Shown here: in pieces, positions 1 to 11,200 of the stretch | Position numbering within the stretch: position 1 is the first letter of the stretch | Layout: every line of letters begins with the position of its first letter | Assembly (NCBI GenBank): GCA_964019695.1 | Contig: CAXHUL010000503.1 | Location: 1-64,000, forward strand | Length of the DNA stretch: 64,000 bases | Direction of reading: 5' to 3' | Source of the DNA: Loripinus fragilis | Lineage: Eukaryota; Mollusca; Bivalvia; Lucinida; Lucinidae | Made by a program: the position numbers and the translations under genes | The notes under the pieces: model-generated | Seen by the model: only the letters and a program-made list of their open reading frames with translations | Told to the model about the DNA's origin: nothing | Databases searched by the model: none

Positions 1-347
1 TTTGGAAGCGACTGAACATCAGATTTTAGGGTTTACAGTTTGCATAGCAACACTATATTGTATGCAAAATACTCAATTGCAATATTTGATGATCAGTTTT
101 ATCGGCTATAGATACTTAAAATATCAAAGAAATTGAGTCGGTTGTGAGTTTTGCGAATTTGTTTTCTAAAATCGTTCCAAGACACATTTTTATACATGAG
201 ATACCCATTTGGGCACTTGTATGGAAGAACTTATTAAGCCCAGTTTCCAAGCAAAAACAGTCACATATAGGCTGTTTCTCATTTGAAAAATAGACTGAGT
301 GTTCCTCTAAACTTAAAAGAAAATCTCACACTTAAATACGCATTTTC
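1..347. other. Flanking genomic DNA left of the LTR element
   Basis: AT-rich sequence without a credible reading frame, tandem repeat or hairpin that I can see. It is the host sequence into which the LTR retrotransposon inserted; the matching right flank resumes after 29840. Confidence 0.6.
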
Positions 348-351
348 TTAG
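348..351. repeat. Left target-site duplication (TTAG)
   Basis: TTAG directly precedes the TG that opens the 5' LTR, and the same TTAG directly follows the CA that closes the 3' LTR at 29837-29840. Ty3/gypsy elements make duplications of 4 to 6 bp, so this supports a single insertion event for the whole 352-29836 unit. Confidence 0.85.
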
Positions 352-471
352 TGTAACATGTATGGTGTTTATCTGTTTCATATTTTGTTAACTTAGTTTC
401 TGATTGACCCAGATATTGGAGAAATTGATGGTAAATAAGTTATTGTAAACAAGGTATTTATTTGGTTATAA

Positions 472-694
472 GAATTTTCTAGAATGATGACTAATCATCT
501 ACAACCTAAAAATGCATTGTCATAGAAGGTTCTGGAACCTTGGAGAAAAGCCCAGAATTCGCTAGGTTTTTCTTTTCCATGCCAATAGAAGTTTCTGGAA
601 TTAACTGGAATCATTGAGTAATCTCTGGAACTTTCCGGAATAAATAAATATAGCATATGATATCATAATTCTTCCTGATTATTCCGGAACTTTC
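472..694 (+). promoter_or_regulatory. Cluster of five perfect heat-shock-element motifs in U3
   Basis: The binding consensus of heat-shock factor is alternating GAA and TTC units spaced by two bases, with three units sufficient. Perfect three-unit runs occur at 472-484 (GAA-TTC-GAA), 525-537 (GAA-TTC-GAA, continued by TTG and GAA to 547), 588-600 (GAA-TTC-GAA, with a further in-phase GAA at 608-610), 628-640 (GAA-TTC-GAA) and 682-694 (TTC-GAA-TTC). The last ends 8 bp before the TATA box. All five are unchanged in the 3' LTR. Heat-shock induction is inference; the motifs are seen directly. Confidence 0.72.
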
Positions 695-702
695 TTAAAG
701 GG

Positions 703-712
703 TATATATAAG
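703..712 (+). promoter_or_regulatory. TATA box of the 5' LTR
   Basis: TATATATAAG immediately downstream of the last heat-shock-element motif, at a position expected for the U3/R promoter of an LTR. The same string is at 29413-29422 in the 3' LTR. Confidence 0.7.
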
Positions 713-1027
713 AGTAAATTTTTCATAAGGGCATCTTTGAAATAATTTCACCTTTTAAAAGTCTAAACCTTTTGTGCTGGAATTCTATATTGGAATACTT
801 AGTGCTTAACTTATTCATTCTGGATTACTTTGGATTATTCAGTTTTGGATTCAGACTTCATGTTCATTTGGATTTATCTTCAAAATCTGGGATCAGAAAC
901 TGCTGAAAGACTTGTGTTGATAAATATTCTGAGGGACAGTTCGGACATACAAGGTATTGTAAATTAGACTTTCTTTGATTGTATAACTATTTTCCATTGC
1001 TTATTGTAAATGTTAATTTTTGTTTTT

Positions 1028-1033
1028 AATAAA
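1028..1033 (+). promoter_or_regulatory. Polyadenylation signal of the LTR
   Basis: AATAAA about 100 bp before the LTR end, conserved at 29737-29742 in the 3' LTR, where it would end the element's transcript. Confidence 0.6.
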
Positions 1034-1132
1034 TTTTGTTAAATTTTAAAAGTGCTTTTTGTTGACTTTCCAAATAGAAAAATTTTGGTTTCCTGAATTC
1101 TTTTCTAGTTACGCCTGGCACGTAACAGAAAT

Positions 1133-1153
1133 TGGGGGCTCAGAGTCCGGGAT
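1133..1153 (+). other. Primer-binding site, tRNA-Pro-like
   Basis: Five bases after the 5' LTR the sequence reads TGGGGGCTC, then AGA, then GTCCGGGAT. The two blocks together match the classical tRNA-Pro primer-binding site, interrupted by three extra bases. Position and the leading TGG (complement of the tRNA CCA end) support a primer-binding site; the tRNA assignment rests on recall of that standard sequence. Confidence 0.65.
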
Positions 1154-1241
1154 TGAAATTATTTTTGCACCAAATTAGTTTGAAATTTAAAAGAAATTTT
1201 CTGTTTGCTGTTTTACTAGCTGAAGCCAGCAGAAAGCAAAT

Positions 1242-2092
1242 ATGTCATTCAAACTTAGTGATTTTACTGCGTCACCTTCTCAGGAGCTGTTAGACTTAGC
1301 AAAAAAGTCTGATCTATTAGACATTGCTGATCATTATGGCCTACCCAATATCAAAAAGACCATGTTAAAACATGAAATGAAGAATATTCTCATTCAGTTC
1401 TTTGTGGACGAAGAAATATTTGATTCCTCAGCCACATCTCAGATCCTGGTTACCCAGACTGATTTGCAGCTGAGAGAATTAGAGATTAAAAGACAAGTTG
1501 AGATAGAAAAATTAAGGCTAGAACATGAAGAGAGATTGAGGCGTGAGAAAGAAGAGCGAGAGGAAAGAATAAGGGTACAAAATGCAGAGTGTGAAGAGAA
1601 ATTGAGACGTGAGAAAGAAGAGCGAGAGGACAGAATAAGGCTGGAAACATTAGAACGAGAAGATAGGTTGATGAGAGAAAAATTAGAACAAGATAAAATA
1701 AGATTAGAAATGGAGGAATGAGAGAGGGAAAAACAAAGAGAAATAGAAAGAGAAAAATTAGAACATTGTGAAATTAAGGCTAGAGATTGAAGAAAATGAA
1801 AAGAAATTAAGACTAGAAGCTGAAGAACGCATTGAAATTGAAAAAGAAAAATTACAATTTGAGTTAAAAATGAAAGAACTTTAGTTAGAAGGAAAATCTA
1901 AATCAAAACCTTTGCCTTTAGACTCTGGCAAATCTTTTGATGTGACAAAACAAATCTGACTTGTTCCTCCATTTCAAGAAAAAGAAGTTGATAAATATTT
2001 TTTACATTTTGAGAAGGTAGCAGAAAACCTGAAATGGCCAAGAGAGCACTGGACCTTACTTTTGCAGAGCGTTGTAATAGGCAAAGCACAAG
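1242..2092 (+). pseudogene. gag: gag, N-terminal part (broken)
   Basis: Structural protein of the retrotransposon. The 159-residue open frame starts with a short helical region (about residues 1-50, pattern of leucines and lysines) and continues as a long charged coiled coil rich in Glu, Arg and Lys from about residue 70. It ends at a TGA (1719-1721), beyond which the coiled coil goes on in shifted frames. Further down, at about 1890-2090, a capsid-type segment is readable (motifs PPFQEKEVDKYF, FEKVAENLKWP, QSVVIGKAQE) with another TGA at 1957-1959 and a TAG near 1882. The frame is then cut by a DNA transposon at about 2093. The ATG at 1242 is the first in frame after the primer-binding site. 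Confidence 0.8.
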
Positions 2093-3182
2093 AAAGGACC
2101 TCGGACAGTCTTAGTGAAGGATTGCCCATAAAAATGACCAGAGAACAGTTTCAAAGAAAATGATATTTTTTCTATGAAAAAGATAGTAGGTTCAACACTC
2201 GACTTATCCACAAAAGCCGTTTTCTCATTGGACAAGTAACAATTGAAAAATATGGGTTGATAACTCAGTTTTTGCTATTCAACATATAGAAAATAGAAAA
2301 AGTTTTACTGAAGTGCTTTCCATTCCCCACGCCCCCCCCCCCCCCCCCCCCCCACCCGTGACCAAACTTATCCTTTTGCATACAGTTGTAGTTTTACATT
2401 TCACACATCATATAAAAACGGCATGATTGGTCACGAGGGGGAACACTGTCAAAATGCTCAAAAACACTTTAGTATAAAAACGTATTAGAAACTTATTTTG
2501 TAAAAGCCTGTAGGTAAATATCAATATGCAATGGCATGTATCAGGGCGCTAGTTATGAGTGCTTACAAAGTAATTAATTGTCTCATTTCTCAACCAAAAC
2601 ATTTATGTTATGGGTACTCAAAAGAACCGTCTCAATGAGACAGTTCTTTTAAGCACCACAGTATAGGTTAAATCTAATGTGTAAGAAAATATTAACAATT
2701 TTACGCTCAAAAATTGTGTTTATCTAGACTGTGATATAAACAGTGTGCAGTTATAATACACCTCAGTACACAAGCCACACTGGTTGACCTTGAAACATTA
2801 CAGGTAATAGTCGAAAGTCATTGACAGCACACTTCTTTAGTTGAAACAATGGAATCTTCTCAATTCGAATTTTATGCAAACTTATCACTTTCGTCTCAAG
2901 TTTTATGCCGCAAACATAATATTTACATGTGCTTAGGTGAATACTCGACGAAACTTTGACTTTCTGTGAAATAAAATTTGGTCACAAAAAATACCCCCAC
3001 CCCCTAAACCCTAGAGTCCTGGCAAAATTATGCAATATTTTCAAAATATTTTTATTTTGTTAGGTGCACTAAATGTAAAGGTTTGATTTAAGCCCAAACC
3101 TATAGTTGTCAGTTATGTATTATCCTAGCCAGAGGCTGTCAAAATTTGGGCAGATTGAATAGGAAACTGTCCAAGGTCCTTT
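2093..3182. mobile_element. TIR DNA transposon (non-autonomous), copy 1, inside gag
   Basis: Ends are inverted: AAAGGACCTCGGACAGT at the left, and ACTGTCC-AAGGTCCTT at the right. Gag coding sequence stops before it and resumes after it in a matching context (GKAQE then YTHLSLEQ). About 1.09 kb, no reading frame. Contains a 22-base C run (2332-2353) and a palindrome near 2626-2652 (AAAGAACCGTCTC... GAGACAGTTCTTT). A second copy in opposite orientation lies at 14991-15883. I could not settle the target duplication or the superfamily. Confidence 0.8.
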
Positions 3183-3851
3183 ACACTCACCTTTCACTAG
3201 AACAAAGCTCAGATTATGACAAAGTAAAAGAACTTATTCTTAAGGCTTATGAGTTGGTCCCTGAAGTTTACAGGCAGAAATTTAGAGATTGTAGGAAAGA
3301 ATCTAACCAGACTCATGTGGAATTTGCTAGAACAAAAGAATAATTATTTGATAGGTGGTGCTCTTCAAAGAAAGTAGGTCCTGATCATGAAAAACTAAGA
3401 CAGCTCATGCTTGTTGAAGAATTCAAATGGTGTATAAATTCTGACGTCAGGGCTTTCTTAAATGAAAAAGAAGTTGAAAATTTGGATGTAGCAGCTAGAC
3501 TAGCTGATGATTATTCTTTAACTCATAAGGTTTCTTTGGTTAACAAGCCATTTCCTAGGAAACCATTTAACCCTCAATTGAAGTTTACACCTCAATCAAG
3601 ACCATTTTCCCCTCAGTCAAAACCATATTCCCCTCAGTCAGGTCCAAAATCCAACCCCAGTAATCCATCTGATAATTCCAGTCATTCATTTACTCCAAAA
3701 CCTAGATTTTCTGGTGAAAACAAATAAAAGGTCAAAGTCCATTATCCCCCCAGCCAATTTGCAATTATTGTAAACAATCAGGCCATATCATTTCTGAATG
3801 TATAGCTTTGAAAAGAAAGAGAGAACAAGAAATGTCACAGTCACGTGACGA
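3183..3851 (+). pseudogene. gag: gag, C-terminal part with zinc knuckle (broken)
   Basis: Continues the capsid segment after the inserted transposon: LSLEQSSDYDKVKELIL, then a VYRQKFRD motif, typical of this gag family. A stop at 3341-3343 and a frame change separate it from the next block (3407-3727), which ends in a proline/serine/lysine-rich linker with repeated PQSKP-like units. A single CCHC knuckle, CNYCKQSGHIISEC, is at 3760-3801 in a different frame from the linker, so an indel lies near 3725-3735. The sequence is then interrupted by the tandem-core element at 3852. Role: packaging of element RNA in cytoplasmic particles. Confidence 0.8.
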
Positions 3852-5756
3852 ATGCCCCCAAAGGAATTGGTTAAGCATAAGACACATTTGAGGAAAGTTA
3901 GCTGTAATATAGGAGATATGCTCCAGACACGATAAATCTAGAAACGAGGCCAGAAGTCAATGTCAAGGTCAAAGTGACCCAAAATGGTACGCACCACTCC
4001 ACCATCCCAAGAGGAATCAACACACCAAATTTGGGATTCCTACATCAAATAATATAGGAGATATGCTCCAGACACGATTATTCTAGAAACTAGGTCATAG
4101 GTCAAGATCAGAGTGACCTAAAAATGGTACGCGACACATCAGCATCTAAAGATTTATCCATACAGCAAAATTGGGATTCCCATCTCAAATAATATAAGAG
4201 ATATGTTCTGGACACGATAATTCTACAAACTAGGTCAGAGGTCAAGGTCATAGTCACCCAAAAATGGTACGTGACACTCCACCATCCAAAGTTGCATCCA
4301 CCCACCAAATTTGGGATTCATACCTTTAATAATATAAGAGATATGCTCTGGACATGATTTTTCTAAAAACTAGGCCAGAGGTCAAGGTCACAGTGACCTG
4401 TAAATGGTACAAGACACTCAACCATCCCAAGATGCATTCACACACCAAATTTGGGATTCCTATCTCAAATAATAAAAGAGATATGCTCCTGACACAATTA
4501 TTATTAAAACTAGGTCAGAGGTCAAGGTCACAGTGACCCGTAAATGGTACAAGACACTCAACCATCCAAAGATGCATTCACACACCAAATTTGGGATTCC
4601 CTTCTCAAATAATATAAGAGATATGCTCCTGACACAATTATTATTAAAACTAGGTCAGAGGTCAAGGTCACAGTGGCCAGAAAATAATATGTGAGACTCC
4701 ACCATCCCAAGATGCATATGCACACCAAATTTGGAATTCCTACCTCAAAGAATATAAGAGATATGCTCCTAACACAAAAATTCATAAAACTAGGTCAGAG
4801 GTCAAGGTCACAGTGACCCGAAATGGTATGTGTGACACTCTGTCATCTCAAGATGCATTTAGACACCAAATTTGGAATTCCTATCTAAAAGAATATAGGA
4901 GATATGCACCAGACACAATGCAGTTTCTAGAAATTAGGTCAGAGGTCAAGTTCAAGGTCACAGTGACCCAATTATGGTACGTGACACTTCCCCATCCCAA
5001 GATGCATTCACACACCAAATTTGAGATTCCTACCTCAAATAATATAAGAGATATGCTCCCGACACAATAATTCTAAAAACTAGGTCATAGGTCAAGTTAA
5101 AGGTCACAGCGACCCAATTATGGTACGCGACACTTTGTCATCTCAAGATGCATCATCACACCAAATTTGAGATTCCTAGCTCAAATATTATTAAAGATTT
5201 GCTCCGGACACGATAATTCTAATAACTAGGTCAGAGTTCAAGGTCAAGGTCACAGTGACCCAAAAATGGTATGTGACACCTCGCCATCCCAAGATGCATT
5301 TACACACCAAATTTGGAATTCCTATCTCATAGAATATAGGAGATATGCACCAGACTCAATGCAGTTTCTAGAAACTAGGTCAGAGGTCAAGTTCAAGGTC
5401 ACAGTGACCCAATTATGGTATGCGACACTTCGTCATCCCAAGACGCATCCACACACCAAATTTGAAATTCCTACCTCAAATAATATAAAAGATATGCTCC
5501 GGACACGATTATTCTAAAATCTAGGTCAGAGGTCAAGGTCAAGGTCACAGTGACCTGAATATGGTACGCGACACTCCGTCATCCCAAGATGCATCCACAC
5601 ACCAAATTTGGAATTCCTACCTCAAAGAATATAAGAGATATGCACCGGACACGAAGTGGGACGGACGGACTGACGGACGGACTGACGGACGGACTGACTG
5701 ACGGACGGACGGACAGTGAGATTACTATATGCCTCCCAAAGTTCCTTTGGGGGCAT
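3852..5756. mobile_element. Tandem-core element with terminal hairpin (pearl/HINE-like) inserted in gag
   Basis: Ends are short inverted repeats, ATGCCCCCAAAGGAA and TTCCTTTGGGGGCAT. The core is about 12 imperfect copies of a unit of about 145-155 bp, each with AAGGTCAAGGTCACAGTGACC-like text and ACACCAAATTTGGGATTCC. A (GACGGACG) run at 5658-5714 precedes a 3' hairpin at about 5728-5756 (GCCTCCCAAAG ... CTTTGGGGGC). This layout matches bivalve pearl elements and BIV160-type satellites, and Helentron-associated elements; the family name is inference. The short frames inside are products of the repeat. Confidence 0.75.
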
Positions 5757-5858
5757 AAAAAGAAAGACAGGAGAGTCCTAAACCCACAGGTCTCACCTCT
5801 TTAAGGCTAAAACCTCGGTCTTCTGATCAGGATGAGAATCCTAGTTTGGCCAAAAGGT
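5757..5858 (+). pseudogene. gag-protease linker of the retrotransposon
   Basis: About 100 bp between two insertions, readable as a polar linker (KERQESPKPTG... SSDQDENPSLAKR). It should join the protease segment that resumes after 25481, which shows that the 19.6-kb unit between them arrived after the retrotransposon. Confidence 0.55.
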
Positions 5859-6610
5859 GAGTCTAAATACCACAGACCACCACAGATCACCACAGACCAC
5901 CACAGACCACACCACAGACCACACCACAGACCACAATACAAATTATTTAAAATAAAGATAATAAATTTTAAACTAGTAAAATGTAAAAATTATTAAATTT
6001 AAGAGTTTTAGACCAAGATTGCCAAACATATAACACCTCAGACCATAAGTTCTATAATATAGATTGTTTGCACTCCTATTTAATATCTAATATATATTTT
6101 TATCCGACTTTTTTCATTTATTATTGTTATTATTTTCTATTATTGCTGAATATTTATCATTTTCTATTTATATTGCTGAATATATAACAATAACAAAATA
6201 TAAATGTCAGCATAAAAATGTGAAAAATAAATGTCAGATACCTGATCTCTCATATTATGGTAGTACACAGCCCTCACCTCAGATCAAAACATAACTTTCC
6301 ACAGACCAACATAGAACATAAAAAATATTAACTATTAAAATTAAATAAAATTTAAAAAATCGAATATACAGTGAAAATAAATACCATATTTTTTTTATAT
6401 TTTTGAGTTATATTGAGACCTTTATTGCCAAATTTAGAAGGTGAAAATGATGAAACAAATTGTATTTTTATTTCCTAACAAATGATTATTGACATTGTTA
6501 GAATATAAATGTAAAAGTAATTAACAAAACAAAAACATTGAAGAATCTGCATCCAACAATATAACAATTCAAATCATCACAAACTGCCGCAGACATAAAA
6601 TGCAATTAAT
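5859..6610 (+). repeat. Left long inverted repeat arm
   Basis: Begins with a run of CACAGACCAC repeats, then AT-rich sequence; pairs with 24731-25481. Landmarks shared by both arms include the CACAGACC repeats, TTTGGCAATCTTGG (as reverse complement), and AACTGCNGCAGACATAAAATGCAAT near the inner end. Confidence 0.85.
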
Positions 6611-8230
6611 TAGATTCAGAATAGGTTTGATAGAAGTAAAAAAGTTACAATGTGTGAATTTCACAATTCAAGTGAGAGATTTCCATTTAAGAAGATTTGA
6701 GATTATATAAAAAATTATAGGTACAATTTTATCAAATATATAAGTTGTTTGAAAGTAAAAAATTGAAAGATTATCAAGCTTTAGATTATGATCAATATTT
6801 ACCCATTGTAATGTAATGATGCAATATGATCAAATTTTCAATGGAAGGTAATCACCTTCTTTATTAAAAAAAATGCCCCCCCCCCCCCCCCACCACTCAA
6901 CTTTTATTATTGGAAAAAGATGAAAAATACTGGGCCATGTTTAAAGGACATTGAAATTCTAGTGCATACATTTGCCCTTTTTTGGTCTTAACCCTTGTCC
7001 TGTTGAACACAGAATTATCATTTATTGTAAATGCTTTAGATTCAGATCAGCTGATCCACACTGTTTTCTCCTCTGATTGAAAGTACTTGCTTACAGTTTT
7101 GTTGCAGTTTTACAAGATAAAATTTGCAGGAGTAAAGTATGAAGAAATAATTAGCATGGCAAGGGTTAAAAACTTAGAATGTAATTTGAGTTTTTCAGAA
7201 TTTCATTACCAAAATTATTTTATGAAAAAATAATTATATAAGTGAAGCATTGCACAATTCTTTGAAGTTGGTAAATCATATGTTTATACAAAAAATATGT
7301 CTACTCAAACAGAGGTGAGATATAAAAAAAAATAAAAAGAGAACATGCATTTTCATATGCGTGACATATATAATTATACAAATATGGAATATTGATTGAA
7401 TGCTTCAAATATATGTGCTGTGATGAGGGTTCCTATACACCTGTATCATCAGCGTTGAAAGCCTATGTACATTTTATTTTTGTAAGGTAACATTTTTTTT
7501 AGTGCCGTGTACAAAGGTATTAGGACACCCATGGATAAATGCCCAGTTGTAGACAACTTTTCATACCATGTACATAGCCTTATAACCCCCTCCCCCTACC
7601 CCAACCCCACACACTTAGGTTAGAAAATTGGCTCTGTGCCATGATAATCTGCTATACATCCAGATATGCTGCCATCAGTTGCATATGTAACATGATAATT
7701 ATCTCTGGGAAGTATCACAGATTTCATGACAAAAATATAATACTTTTTCTAAATATAAATACTTTGTCAACTCAATAACTGCACACTGTGACAAAAAGAA
7801 GTTCCTTTCTTATCTGTGTAAGAAAATAAAAAAACATATTAGTTGCTATAGTCTTTCTCAAACAAATAGAAATGAAATGACATAAGCTTTCCACTGAAAT
7901 TGCATTGCACTACCAAATTAGCTTAAAACGATTTGATCTGTCAAAACTAAAATAAAATATATTTTTATGTTGTAATAATTTAATTGCTCTTATGGTTTTA
8001 GTAACAATTATAAAAATATTATTTAATTTTTCCTGTTTTTTTTTCTGGCCCTTTTCATCCTCATAAATACTTGTAGGTACTAATTATGGGCTGTTAATTA
8101 TATTTTCATAAATTTAATTGTAAGCATGGTAACATCAGTGAGGTGCTAATTATATAAAGATCCTTGAGATAAATGTCCAAATGGCCGATAACTGATAAGC
8201 ACAGCATGCCAATTAGCAGATTATCTAGCC
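6611..8230. other. AT-rich stretch without recognised features
   Basis: No credible reading frame. A 16-base C run is at 6876-6891. The text is AT-rich with A and T tracts. Confidence 0.5.
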
Positions 8231-8440
8231 ATTAACCCATTGTAGACCAGAAAACCCTAAACAGGTAAATTGGCAAACAGTGAAGACCCAGATGGAATGC
8301 TGCATAATGTTCTCTCTGCTTTCTTTATAGAGAAAGAAATTCACTTTCTTTTTAATTATAACCTATATATATACAATGGACCATCCTGACATAATGTATC
8401 AAACTTTATTGAAAATTCCATTGGCCTGAAAAGGGTTAAT
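8231..8440. mobile_element. Short MITE with ATTAACCC ends
   Basis: ATTAACCC at 8231-8238 and GGGTTAAT at 8433-8440 are inverted. The interior (GTGAAGACCCAGATGGAATGC, TATATACAATGGACCATCCTGA) recurs at 32545-32768, showing a dispersed family. Confidence 0.65.
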
Positions 8441-9594
8441 CATCACGGAAACGTCTCCATGCGAAATGCACCCCAGATTTGCACCTAACATATAGTAACA
8501 CGAGGGGAATCGTGGGGTTGAAATAGCAAAAAGATAGTGCGTCTAAAAATGACCTACATTTCCTATAAAAAAGTATTTACAGCACCCAAAAGATTAAATA
8601 TATATAGAAACTAGTTAACTATTTAATTTATTTGATTTTTAATAAAATAAAATCATTAAATTGATATAAAAAAATATCATCGCACTTTTATAAATATTAC
8701 TACGCTGACTCGGCGATTTCCGGAAGCAGACATGTGGTACGATCGGTTTTTAGCTACACCATGGTAAAAGGTCATAGAGTTTCCAACCGTATAGAGCGCA
8801 AACTGGTCTGATCAGCTAGGAAACTTCCAAATTCAATTTGAAATATTTTCATGATTACCAACAGTATAGCTGTAAACCATTTTGTGCAACTGTGTAGGCT
8901 GATCTGCACCTTTGCTGTCCTCATAACATCGATCTCAGTTTTCTCAGGGGACGATTTGTCACACGGTTCGCGCGCTACAGAAAAGGAGCACTGTCACTTA
9001 ATAAGTACTAATGAATTAATATAAAATGTAGCTCAAAATCTGTCCGAAAATGCCTGTTGTGTCGGTGGCTGAGACATCTGAGTCGTCACTGTTTGCCAAA
9101 GTAGATATTTACTGGTATCCAGAATGAAAAGGATTAATATTTTCTTGACGACATAGCATTGCGGTACACAAGTAGGAATGTGTTTTTCATTTGGTACGGC
9201 TTTTGAAAACAGGAAGTCTGCAATACCCCGAGCAATAAAATGACATCTGGTTTTATAATCGTGTAACTTCTATTAAAATACACATCACCGAAACTGTGTT
9301 TAGATCTGTGTCTACATGTTATTACCCCTTTAGGCACTAATAGATTATTCCCTCTGGCTTGATACTTTAAACTTGGGATGGTCTTTTGTGTCACGGTATT
9401 GAGGTGCCACGTGTTACAAGTTGGAAATGAAATGTGCATTTCTATTCCTGAAAATCGTTTTGTCTACTAGTAGGCAAACAGTGAAGACCCTAATGAAATC
9501 TAGGTCTTTACTGTTTGCCAAAGTACACGATAAGGAGTTATAGGTATAAAAGGGTTGAAGCCCAAAATGGAACCTTCGCAAACAGTGCAGACCA
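8441..9594. other. Non-coding stretch with a near-perfect hairpin
   Basis: No credible gene. At 9473-9489 and 9503-9519 a 17-bp inverted pair (GGCAAACAGTGAAGACC; 16 of 17 paired) surrounds a 13-base loop. GCAAACAGTG text recurs at 8274 and 9584, so the hairpin probably marks ends of related MITEs. Confidence 0.5.
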
Positions 9595-9866
9595 ATAACA
9601 ATGTGGTATGTGCGACCAGCAAAAGCTCAGACCTGCATGCGCATACGCGCAGTCTGATCAGAGACTTTGCTAGAAGCATGGATATTTTATGATCCATGCT
9701 AGAAGCTTTTATATTCTATGAGTGTTTAAGTTACTGACCGAACATCATTTGGAGTGCTTAAGCTAAAAAGGCGGCTGCATAGGCTCATTGCATTCTATTC
9801 AAGCTCGTTGCATTCTATTCATGTGAAAATGCCACATTGACGGCGGAAATCTTATGACACGGCTCA
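9595..9866. mobile_element. MITE of the CCAACAATGTGG family, copy a
   Basis: Contains ACAATGTGGTATGTGCGACCAGCAAAAGCTC, GCGCAGTCTGATCAGAG, and ends ATGACACGGCTCA. Matches copies at 17064-17305, 33284-33514 and 56898-57109. No coding capacity. Confidence 0.6.
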
Positions 9867-10010
9867 AATGAGCTACCGCTCGAAGCAGGGTCAACATAAT
9901 TTGCTGTAAAAAAAAAAGCAAACTAAATAACTAGCAATCCCGTATATACAATTTAATCCGGTATAACTGGGTTAATAAAACACCATTGCATTTTCTTAAA
10001 ACAGCAAAGG

Positions 10011-10205
10011 GGGCTCGGTGGTAGAGTACTTGACTTGAGACCGAGGAGTTGCGGGTCTAAGCTTGCATTGTGTCCTCGAGCAAGATGCATTGATCTTTGC
10101 TAAGTACAGGATCACCATAGGATGACCCGTCCCGACATAGCTGATTTTTTGACTGGGACATAAAGAATCAAATCACACACAAAAAATCAAACAACACAAC
10201 AACAA
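10011..10205 (+). mobile_element. tRNA-derived SINE, family 1
   Basis: Head GGGCTCGGTGGTAGAGTACTTGACT resembles a tRNA with box A, and GCGGGTCTAAGC stands for box B. The body GTGTCCTCGAGCAAGATGCATTGATC and the tail CATAAAGAATCAAATCACAC are shared with copies at 21993-22140, 32249-32447, 35166-35295 and 43872-44056. Confidence 0.75.
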
Positions 10206-11198
10206 CTATGAATTTGTTTGTGCTAATTCTTTACATAACAGTCAACAATTTTTACAGTCATGTCGGGACAATTTCCCCGTCATCCCGGCTTGAACCTGTA
10301 CATAGCAGCGGATAAAGTGTCGGAGTCTTGCCCAGTGACTGGTGAGTCTCGGACGCTTCTATCCCCAGTTAATGACGTATATAGGTCACTGCCCCCAGCC
10401 TAACGCTCTTCCAGCCAAGTCACTTTGCCAGGTGCAATGGTTTCCAGGCCGGTTTAAACATGTTAAAGTTTTCACTAGGCACAGCTAGATACTGTCATTC
10501 AGTCGAATGGATTATAGTCAAACGACTTTGATCAGTCACTACTTCACAAAGAACTCTACAGATCAGGCAGGCTCGTTATGGCAAAATTCATGAGTTTGTT
10601 GTATGCAACAAACGGGTCAGCCTGCACATCCATGCCGTCTAAAGATTACTGCTAGTCAAGTCAGTAGGGCGTACGGAAAGTTAGTCAAAATGGGGTGCTA
10701 GTTGATGTTGCTGGTACTAACCAGTAAATGCGTCATGCGGCATCTTGACGGGGTCTGACCTGCCCGTAAGATGTTCATCGGCGGTACAGAATTAAACATA
10801 AGGTCCTATTTGAACAAAGATTTTTAAACGATGAGTGTTTGTTGTCCCTGTACACCGTTTAACCTGGGTTTTCGCTACTAACAAAATGTCCTTAAGCGGG
10901 AATGTACAAAACACATAAACTGGTGAAACGCACACAGTGAAGACACAGATCGACTGTCGCGCATTGATGTATATGGCCTGGCTTTGCACTGTTCAATCAG
11001 GTCAATCCAGATGAGGTCCGACGAAACTATATAACATCATTCCCGTATTAGCCATTCCTTTAATGTAGATATAAGGCTCACCTAGTTTCAAGCAGTTTAG
11101 ATCCAGAGCCGGACATTTTACGACCTGAGTTACATCCAAACTGCTTATTAATATTACCAGCAGCCATCTCTTGTGATCTTTACATATGTGTTAATACC
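10206..11198. other. Non-coding stretch
   Basis: No credible gene. Near 10215-10400 there is text resembling a degenerate reverse copy of SINE family 1 (CAGTCAACAATTTTTACAGTCATGTCGGGAC). The rest shows nothing I recognise. Confidence 0.4.
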
Positions 11199-11200
11199 AG

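Larger units (their letters stand above)
352..1127 (+). repeat. 5' LTR
   Basis: 776 bp, opening TGTAACATG and closing CACGTAACA. Reading against the 3' LTR I count about 12 substitutions and one 1-bp indel, roughly 98% identity. U3 holds heat-shock-element-like motifs at 472-694 and a TATA box at 703-712; a polyadenylation signal AATAAA sits at 1028-1033. Confidence 0.95.

Noticed and set aside
4108..5804. Series of short open frames with similar peptides
   Set aside because: They are translations of the tandem repeat core and of the GACGGACG run, not genes.
5851..5866. AAAAGGTGAGT at the left border of the 19.6-kb unit as a 5' splice site that could remove the insert
   Set aside because: It matches a donor consensus, but I see no convincing acceptor at the right border and the GAGTCT belongs to the inverted repeat.
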